A stretch of DNA of 64,000 nucleotides from NCBI GenBank assembly GCA_965116055.1, contig OZ220466.1:372001-436000 (forward strand), read 5' to 3'. The notes under the pieces were generated by a model. That model did not search any database. It was not told where the DNA came from and saw nothing but the letters and a program-made list of their open reading frames with translations. How positions within the stretch are numbered: position 1 is the stretch's first letter; the number at the start of each line of letters is the position of its first letter. Below are positions 16,210 to 25,082 of the stretch, piece by piece. A program made the translations under genes and the position numbers. The DNA is from Bin55 sp965116055 (GTDB lineage: Bacteria; Pseudomonadota; Gammaproteobacteria; Pseudomonadales; Azotimanducaceae).

Positions 16210-17286
16210 TTAGTTTCTATCGTTTACCAACGCGCTGATATGAAGAACCTGATCATTGTGAACGAGTGCACCACCAGTTAGTTCTTGATCTTGGAAGCGA
16301 ACGTTCTTTCCTAAGCACACACCATCAAATTCTTTCACCCAGGATCCTTGAAGTTGTTCGATGAATCTTTTTGCCTTCGTCACCGAATTTACTTTGGCTG
16401 GATGATATTTAGGACGTGTCTTGCCACGAATTGAGTCAATCGCATCAAGTGCATAACTTCGAATTAACCTTGGTAGCATTCGGCGATGTGTTTTTCCGTT
16501 CGCAAATATCTCAACTCCGGCAACGGCCCCATCAACCAGGAAAACTGAGCCAATCTGCTTCTTTGAATGTTTGAAATATTTCACATACTTTCGCATGGTT
16601 GTATCGGCCGAAACGTACATTGCATCAGAAGCTGACGTTTTAGATGTTGTATCCATGCGTCGCGATTTGTTGCTAATATCCGACCAAACAGCTGATTGGT
16701 TACCGCGGAACTCGCGCCTGGTTGAAAGATTAGAAGACACGGCATCACTTTGCAGAGCACGGCCGCGCGCGTAATGCACCCTATTCGCTACTGAAAATCT
16801 TTGTCTTTTGCTTTGCTCGTCCTTATCAACATTACTTTGACGCGGCGCGGGATTCATTAACACTATTGTGTCATCTGTGTCATCCCTCTCGGATATGTCT
16901 CCATGATTGTCGTCGAGATCCTCCTCGCGATTTTCGTAGTGCCATCGCCCTGCTTCAACACACGCCACGGGTAGGATCTGTTTTGTGTTAGGTTTGACGA
17001 GGATTGAGACATCTAAGATGCGGTTTTGCATTGCACCGAGGAGTTCTTCGCCTTCAAATAAAAGTGCGAATTCATTTGATTTATTCCGAAGCAAAATGTC
17101 GTTTACACTTGCACCACCTTCAAGCTCCTCAACATTAAGAAGAGAAGATGCTATGCCTTCCTCAAGTGTAATATACTTTTGAGTGATGGTTTGATCGGAA
17201 AAAACGGGGACCATGGCGAGATTGTCCTGGAATTGGGACTCGCCAAATCGTAACGAAGAAAGAAAAGTAGTAATAGCAGTTGTCAT
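16210..17286 (-). CDS. ARPP-1 family domain protein
   Basis: The 358-residue protein matches the ARPP-1 family (a domain named for association with ADP-ribosylglycohydrolases and rhodanese-phosphatases). Diagnostic sequence is YITLEEGIASSLLNVEELE, then LLFEGEELLGAMQNRILDVS, then LPVACVEAGRWHYE, all in the N-terminal ~125 residues. A low-complexity acidic/charged insert follows (~125-165), then a helical region and a C-terminal domain with FLVDGAVAGVEIFANG and a conserved-looking VCLG ending. No biochemical role is established to my knowledge; the family name implies NAD/ADP-ribose-linked biology. It stands alone beside integrase debris. Start ATG at 17286. Confidence 0.8.
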   Translation of the reverse strand: MTTAITTFLSSLRFGESQFQDNLAMVPVFSDQTITQKYITLEEGIASSLLNVEELEGGASVNDILLRNKSNEFALLFEGEELLGAMQNRILDVSILVKPNTKQILPVACVEAGRWHYENREEDLDDNHGDISERDDTDDTIVLMNPAPRQSNVDKDEQSKRQRFSVANRVHYARGRALQSDAVSSNLSTRREFRGNQSAVWSDISNKSRRMDTTSKTSASDAMYVSADTTMRKYVKYFKHSKKQIGSVFLVDGAVAGVEIFANGKTHRRMLPRLIRSYALDAIDSIRGKTRPKYHPAKVNSVTKAKRFIEQLQGSWVKEFDGVCLGKNVRFQDQELTGGALVHNDQVLHISALVNDRN

Positions 17287-17756
17287 AATGACACCTCGTA
17301 TTTATGTTTATTGGGCTGCTCAGGCTTGGTTCCGAAATCTCGTCAGAAAGTCTGCACAACGGTTAATAAGTAATTCTCGCCCTCTATGTGACGATTTGTG
17401 TCGTGTACTGCGTTAAGTTTCTTAATCAAATCCCTTGATCAATTTAATTATATAGCGAAGGTACAGAATCGCGCTAGCTGGGGATACCCTACCTCTTTAA
17501 TAGCCCATTGAAATCCAATAGCACATGATTTTTGGGCTTTCGTCAAATCGAGATATCTAAGGATTTTTCGACAAGCTGACGGCGCTGAGTTAGATAATGC
17601 AGCGTGTAGGGGCTTTGAGTCTTGTGGACATCCAGGTGCATGTCCAGCGTTGTATTTGTCGTGTAGCGTTAAGTCGTCCCTTTGTCTAGTTGGTCAATTC
17701 GCGCTCTTACTTGGGATAGCGTCTGGCCTTTAGCTAACTATCAAATGCGCGGGAGG
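17287..17756. other. intergenic region, nothing recognised
   Basis: 470 bp between the ARPP-1 gene start and the 3' end of the interrupted outer-membrane protein gene. No frame above about 65 codons with credible composition and no structured repeat seen. Confidence 0.5.
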
Positions 17757-18225
17757 TTACCGAAAATTATAGATTAGCTGGGCACTCATAGATTGATCCA
17801 CGCTTTTTTCATCAGTGAAAATATGAGCGAACATAATTGACACTTCCATCTGACTACTCATGAACTGAGTAGGAATACGTAATCCAACGCCGAGAAAAGG
17901 GTCTCGCCACGAATTGGATACACGCACTGGCAGCGAATCAATCGTGATGTTCGGGTCAGTTGATACCCCTTTAGTCACAACTTTTATTTTCGATTGTGAA
18001 AAACCGGCTTGAGTAGCCAACTTCAAACCGGAATTACCCAAAGGCATCAAATAATCTACTGCCAACTTGGCATTCCAACCTAGGGTTTTAGCTTCAATGA
18101 CAGTGTTCGAAGCACCCTCCGCTGCCGGCGGCTGCAAAGTAAAACTTGGTCGGGGAAGATCACTTAGCATAAAGCTAATGGACCATCGTGGTGTTGGTTG
18201 CATGCCAATACCGCTAGATAATCTA

Positions 18226-19289
18226 GGCTCTTATGTTGTTATATGTGTATCCGGTCCGACCTGCTCGACAATGAAGTTCGTTTCGGTGGTTTTATCGGGA
18301 TGGAAGTCGTGTAGCTGTAGCCACCGCATGTAGTTGTCAAGGTATTTGGTCGACACGCCGCGGCAGTCGTGATTCAGGCGTTTCTTCATGAACATATGAC
18401 GGTTATTGACGGTATTGATGTGCCACACGTCGTCCCGCATCGATTCGCCGCGTTGGCGGTTGATCACCTGGTGATGGCGCGCGGTCTCGCGCGTGGCGGC
18501 GCGATAGCTGGGGTGGGCGTCGCTGACGATCACCGCGTCCTTGGCCGTCCAGGTTGCGACGTTCGCCTGGAGCGTCATCGCCGTGGTGTCGGGCACCTGC
18601 TGGGCGTACGTGGCGCCTCCGCGGGCCACGGCCGTCAGCACCGGCCGATGCGCCGGGCTCCGACCGCGGGGTACCCCGCGACCACCGCCCCGCTTCCGCG
18701 GCTTACGGCGTTGCCGCAAGCTGCGACTGCCTTTGCAACTTTCCAGGAAATAGGTTTCGTCCATTTCCACGATACCCTCAAGGGCCGTCGGCGCGCGCGC
18801 GTTGGCCAGGAACCGATGTCGCCAGAGAAATGCGGTGCGGTAACTGATCTTGCATGCCGCGGCCGACTGATGTAGCGTCATTCGCTTGCGCATGCACGCT
18901 TGATAAGCCATCCAGGTCGACTTGAAACGCAACCGCGCCAACGGCGTGCCCGTCAATGCCGTGAAGGTCTTGCCACAGGGTGCCGCACGGCAGCGAAACC
19001 GCCCAGGCCAGCGCTCTTCCCATGCCGCACCACCCCTTTGCTGCCACAGTGGATGCATGTCCGCGACGCGAGCAGCGCCGCTTCCCGCGCCTGCACCGCC
19101 GCGGGCAGCTCATCAGCCTTCTCCGTTTGGAGTGTCTTGACCACCTTCCGCTTCTGCGCAGCGGTCAACGCGGCGGTTTGGGTTAACCAGGTCTCGAACG
19201 CTTTTCTTTCCATCATGAACAAGATCAATAAGTTGAACATAATTTTAGTCGTATGTTAGCTCGAATCAACATTTCATTACATAAGAGCC
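18226..19289 (-). mobile_element. ISXO2-like (IS1595 family) insertion sequence, 1064 bp, copy 1
   Basis: Terminal inverted repeats begin GGCTCTTATGT at both ends (18226-18236, and 19279-19289 read on the minus strand). The element is bracketed by a perfect 8-bp target duplication ATAATCTA (18218-18225 and 19290-19297), the length expected for IS1595-family elements. It carries one transposase gene on the minus strand. It inserted into an outer-membrane protein gene. A second, more decayed relative lies at 37330-38342. Confidence 0.92.
18231..19240 (-). pseudogene. ISXO2-like transposase, frameshifted
   Basis: DDE-type transposase in two overlapping frames. The N-terminal frame gives MMERKAFETWLTQTAALTAA and the zinc-finger-like CIHCGSKGVVRHGKSAGLG (to about 19010); the second frame continues RFRCRAAPCGKTFTALTGTP, MDETYFLESCKGSRSL, IVSDAHPSYRAATRE and HINTVNNRHMFMKKRL, then RGVSTKYLDNYMRW. 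These are the ISXO2 DDE-domain motifs. One missing base near 19005-19020 separates the zinc finger from the rest. The element transposed recently enough to keep a perfect target duplication, so either the frameshift is recent, is bypassed by ribosomal frameshifting, or transposase came in trans. Confidence 0.85.
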
Positions 19290-19566
19290 ATAATCTAACT
19301 TCCCCCGCAGTATCAATCGCTACCGTGGGCGAACCCCCGTTCGGAATTGCCGCTTGACCCGAGGGAATTGAAGCGCCATCGTTGAAGTTGCCCCAAAACG
19401 AAAACCCTAGTGACGTGAAAAAGTGAGGCTTGAAGTCAGCTGCATCGCTTTTGTCAGTGATTGTTTCGTCAGCGACTGCATAAGCCTGAAACAGCGTCAG
19501 AACGGAAGACAGGAAAATACCTACACATTTACGCATGACGACGACTCTCCTAAACGCGTGAATCAA

Positions 19567-20489
19567 TAGCGACAGCGGCTTAGACGGAAAGCAGACATTT
19601 TGTTTTGGTACCTCGCGTATATTTTCAGCACCCGTAGCCAGAAATTGACCCTAAGCTGAATTTCATCCGTACCCACGATGCCCGCTCTGCGACTTAGCTC
19701 ATAGCAGCTCTTGTAATTAAATTCTACTAAGTCCTGCTGTTGCTTTCGTCACTCTCTTTGGATGATTACCTATGATCGTATGCTCTTCACCCATTTATAC
19801 AGGCGCCTCTCAAACCCCTACTTTCGTTGATTGGTCGTACACAGGTAAGGCGTTCATAGAGTGTTTTGATAGCCTCGCCAAGTTGACAAGGTGCATTCAA
19901 TTGTTAGCGTCTACAGATCGTGGTCGAAATGAGATTATTGGCAGAAGAAGAGCGTACGCCGAGCTTGACGGTTGGATGACCGCTGGCACCCCTTGATGAG
20001 TTAGTTGACGTTGAGTCGCTTCGCCAGTTTGGAAGGCGGTTTGCGCGGCGAGGTAACCATGTGCGCGGTAAACGACCAGCTTCTGGTGCCGTGTTCATGT
20101 TCAACATCCTGCCCCCGGGCGCATATTGAACTTATCTGCTATGAGAAGGGCTTACATGATTGCCCATGCGCTCGGCATGATCCGGTTTTTCTGTGGCACA
20201 ACATGTCTCAAAATGCCCAGTGCGTACATTATTGACAGCTTCAGGCCTCCGAATGGCACAGCGCATATTTACATTAGTTGGCTGACCGCTGCTTCACCAT
20301 CCAATGTCCTGAATCAGGGTCAACGAGATACAGGACAATCAAAGTAACTTCATCCATGAGGTCAGCCAGTTGACACGTTGATTAAGTATGACCCGAAAGG
20401 TCAGCATCGCTGGGTGAGAGACGGCAAAGTAGAAAGTTTCGATTTTTCACGACTTTAGTGCGCGTCATCCTTCGCAGATCTGGACCGAG
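19567..20489. other. 0.9-kb region with fragments only
   Basis: Short frames of 60-76 codons on both strands; none is recognised. On the plus strand near 20375-20457 the reading VDTLIKYDPKGQHRWVRDGK followed by VESFDFSRL and a stop looks like the true C-terminus of a lost gene, but the sequence before it is broken by stops. Interpreted as decayed coding DNA. Confidence 0.45.
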
Positions 20490-21731
20490 CTATTGCATCA
20501 ACGGATAACGGTGAGTCAATAAGAAATCGTGGGTCGTGACTGTTTTTCCGTCTCTCATGGCAGGCCGAAATCGCGCTTCGCGTGCGGCAACGCGTGCTCG
20601 AAACTCAATGCGATTGTTTGGCGGTTCAACTATCTGACTGATTCTGCCAGTGACTGTGCCTCGGTAGGATACCGTAAGCAGTAACTCTACGACACCGGTG
20701 CTTGTATCGCTAGTTTTTTCACTGATTTGCGGTAATCGAATATAAAGTAATTTCGGTCGATCGAACATTCGCGCTCGTACTTCAGTAATCGAATCGAGTT
20801 CGTGCCAGATTGTTCGATACATCCTTGTAGCCTGTGATTCTTTGCCAAACAGCTGATGCCAATCGGCAAGATTCAGTTTGGCTGTGGCAATCATTTCAGG
20901 GTCGTCGGGTGCGTGGGTCTTGACGAAATTCACGACATCTTCGAGTGCCCGTCGTCCTAACGAGTACGAGCTCGGCGGCCTTGTGCCCGGTAGGGCTTCG
21001 TATCCGGGCACCTCAATATCGAATGCGCGAAAACGTGTTACGGCATGCATTGGTGGGAAAACGGTGTTTTGCATACCCTGGGCATAAGCGCGGGCTAATT
21101 CAACGCGGCGAACGTCATGTGATGGAATGACCTGGCTGGCCAGCCGCATGGCATCTATGTACAGAATCTTGGCCGCGCGGTAGCGTCGATTGGACTCATA
21201 CCATTTGATGAGATGGAGCATGCTCGGTAGAAGTTGAGGATTGGCGACGCCTAGATGGTTTCGCATGATGGCGTATGCGCGTTCTTGCGCTTCGTTGGCT
21301 TGCTGGTAGTCGCCTAACTCAACCAAGGCGTCGCTCACCCGATATAGCGCAACGATCTGCCCGGTCGAATTCAAGCCCTCACTCATTCTCGTGACATGCA
21401 ATGCCATGGTGAATGATTCAGCGGCATTTTCAGGCTCACCCAACCCCATCTGCGCCTCGCCGAGCAGGAGGTATGGGTCGGCTAATCCCGCATCAAAGTT
21501 GCCCCTGTTTGTTCTAATGTGCTCTATTTGGCGAGTCGCTTCATCGGCGACGAACTGATACTCGCCCATATTGACGCGCGTTCGTAGCGAATCAAGCAAG
21601 GTTTCTGGCGCTCGTTCCGAAAGGGCTGGGATTGAGGCAAGTACGGGGATATATAAAGTGCATACGATCCATGCCGCGACCCGGCACACTGCTAAAGAAC
21701 GACCGAACTTCACCGTACAAGATGAATGCAA
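20490..21731 (-). CDS. exported TPR protein with TonB-C-like C-terminal domain
   Basis: The 413-residue protein has a hydrophobic N-terminal export signal (AWIVCTLYIPVLASIPA), then tetratricopeptide-like helical repeats from about residue 45 to 320 (for example DPYLLLGEAQMGLGEPENAA and ALVELGDYQQANEAQERAYA), and a C-terminal segment from ~335 (VVELLLTVSYRGTVTGRISQ, RFRPAMRDGKTV, LTHRYPL) with the pattern of TonB C-terminal domains. Such domains contact outer-membrane or peptidoglycan-side partners. It is the last gene of the TolQ-like operon, 97 bp after the two-domain FGE-like gene, so it probably acts as the periplasmic arm or scaffold of that complex. No enzyme activity is suggested. Confidence 0.75.
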   Translation of the reverse strand: MHSSCTVKFGRSLAVCRVAAWIVCTLYIPVLASIPALSERAPETLLDSLRTRVNMGEYQFVADEATRQIEHIRTNRGNFDAGLADPYLLLGEAQMGLGEPENAAESFTMALHVTRMSEGLNSTGQIVALYRVSDALVELGDYQQANEAQERAYAIMRNHLGVANPQLLPSMLHLIKWYESNRRYRAAKILYIDAMRLASQVIPSHDVRRVELARAYAQGMQNTVFPPMHAVTRFRAFDIEVPGYEALPGTRPPSSYSLGRRALEDVVNFVKTHAPDDPEMIATAKLNLADWHQLFGKESQATRMYRTIWHELDSITEVRARMFDRPKLLYIRLPQISEKTSDTSTGVVELLLTVSYRGTVTGRISQIVEPPNNRIEFRARVAAREARFRPAMRDGKTVTTHDFLLTHRYPLMQ

Positions 21732-21828
21732 GACATGCTACACACTCATTAGTAGAAGGATGTATGCAAACTAATGTTATTCCCATACCGTACCAACATA
21801 TCAAGGACAGTTTACGCACACCGTGCGG

Positions 21829-23397
21829 TCAGTCGTACACGACACGCAAACCAATTGACCTGGAGCGATGATTCATAGGCACGGCGCGGCCGAATAAGGA
21901 CTTCGCGGTCTCAACACCGGGCAGTAGCCAATTCCCTCCTTGCACCCACATCAATAGACGCGAATCTTGCGCGCTCAGCGAACGGGTCCATTCTGATAGA
22001 TTGCCGCCAAGGTCGTTTACGCCGGAAAGAGTGGTGTCATCGTTGCTTGAGCCGCAAACACCCAGCTTGGATGATGCATTGTCCCCGGTTTGTGCCGCTG
22101 CTGTCTTGTACATAGTCCCCCATGGATAAATCAAACCCGACGATCCTGCTGCAAGTTGCCGCCACTCTTCGACGGTAGGTAGGCGTCCCCCAGACCACCT
22201 GGCATAGGCATCCGCCGCCCACCAATGTACGCCGTGAACCGGCAGATTGGCATTTTCTAGCTGCATTTCCCAATTGAGTGGTGTATAGTCAATGTCGGCC
22301 GGTTCTTTTTCATTGCCGAACATCCCCATCTGCACCAACGGGTCGCCCAGGAACTTGGCATATGCCTCTCGACTTACTTCGCACCGGTCAACGGCGAGCT
22401 GCTTGGGTGCCATGGCATCTTCTCGAATTAAATCGCGTAATCTAACGCCTCGTACCAGTGGCATATTCGCGAGAAAGAGAGGCAAGTGTGATTCAGCTGG
22501 CAAGCCCACTTCGTACGTGCCACCGGGTACGGTGATAACGTCTTGGACCCGCCGCCGCCACGGCAAAATCAGTGGATGTTTGCCGTACACGCATCGAAAC
22601 CCTAAGTGATGGGATTTCAATGTCGGATCGCCAAGTAGCCAAGCGGCATTGAGCGCGTATAGCTCGCGATGAGTGCGCCGCGCCGCGGGCGCGCCGTGGA
22701 TGCTCGGTTGAAAAATCAAAGCTTCTGAGAACATTGGTCCTTGTCCCCATTCCATCGCATTGTTTGCCAGATCATGAATGCCGGTGGCGGTCGAGGTCGT
22801 TGGGTGGGCAGCGCACGCTTGGGCAGCGTTGCGTTCCGCGCTGTTGTAAGGCCACGCCGAGTCGTGGAATGCATCGCCCCATGGATACATGGTGTTCGAG
22901 TCGCCACTCGCCATGGCTTCGAATTCCTCTGCGAATGGCAACCTACCACCGGCTGCGCTGCAATAAGCGCTTGCTCCTTGGAAATTCACGCCACTAGCAG
23001 GCGAAGTGAGCCTGCCGGCGATGCGATGGCCGGTTGAAGCTGAAGATAGCCATGCATTCTTTCCGCTTTCGCTGAAGTCAGGTTGCGCAGTTGTCCATTC
23101 GACGAACTGTTCCCACTCCCGTTGCTTGACTTCGCAGGCATCGACAATGAAGCTACTTAGCTCGATACTGCGGCGAGGCTTGTTGAGGCGTAGCCTTAGT
23201 TCATTAGAAAATTGGCCGCGCTCATACGCTGCAATCGTAGCTTGATCAAGGTGTTGTGCTCGCGTTGAGGTGGCTGCCTGAATACCAAGCGGTACGGTCA
23301 CCGTATCGGTGTCAGCCCGATTGACATTTAGTAATGTGATCACGACCCCTACAACAAGCAGAGCGATCAGCAAGCCGAGTTGTAAGCGCCATTTCAT
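21829..23397 (-). CDS. membrane-anchored periplasmic protein with two FGE-sulfatase-like (SUMF1/EgtB/PvdO) domains
   Basis: Start set at the ATG at 23397 because it gives a standard anchor (MKWRLQLGLLIALLVVGVVI) and an ATGA overlap with the preceding gene's stop (23394-23397); an open frame reaches 23511 but lies within that gene. Of 522 residues, domain 1 spans ~65-280 (SSFIVDACEVKQREWEQFVE, GRLPFAEEFEAMA, YPWGDAF, HDLANNAMEWG, LGFRCV) and domain 2 ~295-520 (QLAVDRCEVSREAYAKFLG, GRLPTVEEWRQLA, YPWGTMY, NDLGGNLSEWTRS, IGLRVVYD). The cysteine pair of catalytic formylglycine-generating enzymes is not evident, nor the EgtB iron histidines, so a structural or binding role is more likely. Part of the TolQ-like operon. 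Confidence 0.85.
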   Translation of the reverse strand: MKWRLQLGLLIALLVVGVVITLLNVNRADTDTVTVPLGIQAATSTRAQHLDQATIAAYERGQFSNELRLRLNKPRRSIELSSFIVDACEVKQREWEQFVEWTTAQPDFSESGKNAWLSSASTGHRIAGRLTSPASGVNFQGASAYCSAAGGRLPFAEEFEAMASGDSNTMYPWGDAFHDSAWPYNSAERNAAQACAAHPTTSTATGIHDLANNAMEWGQGPMFSEALIFQPSIHGAPAARRTHRELYALNAAWLLGDPTLKSHHLGFRCVYGKHPLILPWRRRVQDVITVPGGTYEVGLPAESHLPLFLANMPLVRGVRLRDLIREDAMAPKQLAVDRCEVSREAYAKFLGDPLVQMGMFGNEKEPADIDYTPLNWEMQLENANLPVHGVHWWAADAYARWSGGRLPTVEEWRQLAAGSSGLIYPWGTMYKTAAAQTGDNASSKLGVCGSSNDDTTLSGVNDLGGNLSEWTRSLSAQDSRLLMWVQGGNWLLPGVETAKSLFGRAVPMNHRSRSIGLRVVYD

Positions 23398-25082
23398 TGC
23401 CTTAGGCGTGTACCTGGGCGCCAGAAAAATAACAAGGTGATCAATGCCAGTCCCGCGGCCATGTATAGCAAAGTCATCCAGGATTGAATGCTGAATGGAT
23501 TGCGCTCCCATTGGGGTAAGAGGCGCATGGTGTCGACGAGACTTTCATTGGTTTCCGCCACAATTTCGACAAAACCGTCCTCGTCGTAAGTACTGTGCAC
23601 GAAACCTACCACGAAATCGTCTTGTTGCGGCGATAGGTAAGCCACTGCACGCCACTTAGGGGTTGCCGGATCGGATTGATGTGGAGACATCAATAGCGCC
23701 GCGTTGCGATCCAGTGTGACTTGTACGCCGCGCCATATATCCGGATAGGCCTGTAGATTGAAGCGTAGTTTCCCTTCGGCAGGGACAGCCTCAAGTTGTA
23801 TGTCATGATTCGATTGGATTTCAGCATCAATAAGTAATCGATTTACAGCGACGCGCATATACGCCTCTGCATGGGCCGATATGGGCATAGGAGTAACAAG
23901 CAAAGGCTCCGATTGCCCGGTTGCCTGAGTTTGATTGCCCACCAGCGCAAGCGACATAGCCAAGTCTTCAATAGCCGTCATTTGTGCGTCGGATAGGACT
24001 GGCGGCGCCTCCAGATAGCGTGTGAAAACCTCTATGAATTGTTGTAACAGTTCAGTGGGCGGCGCGTTTTGATCGTATAGTTTCTGCACACTGTCCAGGA
24101 ACGCCATGAGCGCTACTAGAAACATCTCAGGTTTTTGTTGAAGCGCTCTCAGTTCAATGCCAGTCATGGGCATAGCCTGTAGAGTAGGGTCCGCTAGTCG
24201 AATCGACACGCCTTGGCTGCCTCCGACTCCTGCACCGTCCGAACCTCGACCAAGCATACGGTTGCGCGTCGCGCGCACATCGGGGAAGCTTGCGTTATCT
24301 AGACCAGTACCTGGTCCTAATTGAGCGCCTTGAGGTAGCGACTTGACCGCATTGAGACTGCCTATGTCATCCTGGTCGCGCCATTCTGAGTCCCCAGGGG
24401 GCCACTCTGTACCTGTGTCCTGCTCGCCCTGTCCGTCGCCATTGGTAAGCGACTCGTAGACATCGGCGACCGATTGCGATTGTTCCCCAGCGGCGATGCC
24501 TGTGCAATCTTCTGCGCTCATGCCTGGCGGGCAGTTGGCTAAACTCGCCATTTGACCGTCTCCGCTTGCGCCTATGAAATGCCAATGCGCGATCGTAATG
24601 TCGTGATCCTTGAGGATGGACATGAGTAAATAGAAGGCGCCAATGTCGTAAAAATCGCCTCGTACCGAGGTGCGCTGGAGTTCGTCGAAGTTGCTTAGAA
24701 ATGTATCAAGACTGTTAGGTTCTTGGAGCAGTTCGGTTCGACTCCAAATGTAGCCAGAATAAGGGTCGCGTACGCCGTCTTTATGAATTTCAAGAACAGG
24801 CATAACTCGTGGATCCCAAATTCGATCCAAAGGAGAATTTTCATAGTCGTGCAGCATGGCTGGCGGACCTGCAGCGAGGCGATTGAGGACCAGCGAGGTG
24901 CTAAATTCGCGCGTCATGACCGCGGAGATTTCCTGGATGCGCTCGCTGTACTCCTTCTCTTGTTCGAACCGGCTCGCGATGCTCAGTACGATCACGATGA
25001 TGAGCACAGCTACGCCATTTGCCAAAATGTCAACTAGGGCGACCCCGGCGAAATTCGGAATACGTTGCGCCACCGAGATCAT
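23394..25082 (-). CDS. large TolR/ExbD-like protein carrying the membrane aspartate, two membrane spans
   Basis: Start set at the ATG at 25082 (MISVAQRIPNFAGVALVDIL), which forms an ATGA overlap with the previous gene; upstream codons of the open frame lie inside that gene. The first span is ALVDILANGVAVLIIVIVLS with Asp18 positioned like the proton-binding aspartate of TolR, ExbD and MotB. A long periplasmic region of ~480 residues follows, with a Gly/Gln/Asp-rich low-complexity patch (~170-260) and no known domain, then a second span near the end (WMTLLYMAAGLALITLLFFW) and a short basic tail. About 562 residues, far longer than TolR or ExbD. I infer it is the proton-coupled partner of the TolQ-like channel. 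Confidence 0.75.
   Translation of the reverse strand: MISVAQRIPNFAGVALVDILANGVAVLIIVIVLSIASRFEQEKEYSERIQEISAVMTREFSTSLVLNRLAAGPPAMLHDYENSPLDRIWDPRVMPVLEIHKDGVRDPYSGYIWSRTELLQEPNSLDTFLSNFDELQRTSVRGDFYDIGAFYLLMSILKDHDITIAHWHFIGASGDGQMASLANCPPGMSAEDCTGIAAGEQSQSVADVYESLTNGDGQGEQDTGTEWPPGDSEWRDQDDIGSLNAVKSLPQGAQLGPGTGLDNASFPDVRATRNRMLGRGSDGAGVGGSQGVSIRLADPTLQAMPMTGIELRALQQKPEMFLVALMAFLDSVQKLYDQNAPPTELLQQFIEVFTRYLEAPPVLSDAQMTAIEDLAMSLALVGNQTQATGQSEPLLVTPMPISAHAEAYMRVAVNRLLIDAEIQSNHDIQLEAVPAEGKLRFNLQAYPDIWRGVQVTLDRNAALLMSPHQSDPATPKWRAVAYLSPQQDDFVVGFVHSTYDEDGFVEIVAETNESLVDTMRLLPQWERNPFSIQSWMTLLYMAAGLALITLLFFWRPGTRLRQ

Larger units (their letters stand above)
17757..19566 (-). pseudogene. outer-membrane beta-barrel protein gene interrupted by an ISXO2/IS1595-type element
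   Basis: Two pieces of one gene flank the insertion sequence. The 5' piece (19566 down to 19290) encodes a signal peptide and the first strands (PHFFTSLGFSFWGNF, then TVAIDTAGEVRL); the 3' piece (18225 down to 17757) continues SSGIGMQPTPRWSISF and ends LIYNFR. Removing the element plus one 8-bp target copy joins VRL-SSGIG in the same frame, restoring a continuous barrel protein of about 250 residues. The reconstructed protein resembles small outer-membrane beta-barrel proteins with alternating hydrophobic strands, but I cannot name the subfamily. Start probably the internal ATG at 19533 (MRKCVGIFLSSVLTLFQAYA). Function is lost in this strain unless the element excises. Confidence 0.85.

Noticed and set aside
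18231..19058. Complete separate transposase beginning MHPLWQQRGG
   Set aside because: Its first ~20 residues are an out-of-frame reading of the zinc-finger codons; it is the second frame of a single frameshifted transposase.
21829..23397. A catalytic formylglycine-generating enzyme for sulfatases
   Set aside because: No catalytic cysteine pair and no sulfatase gene in the window.
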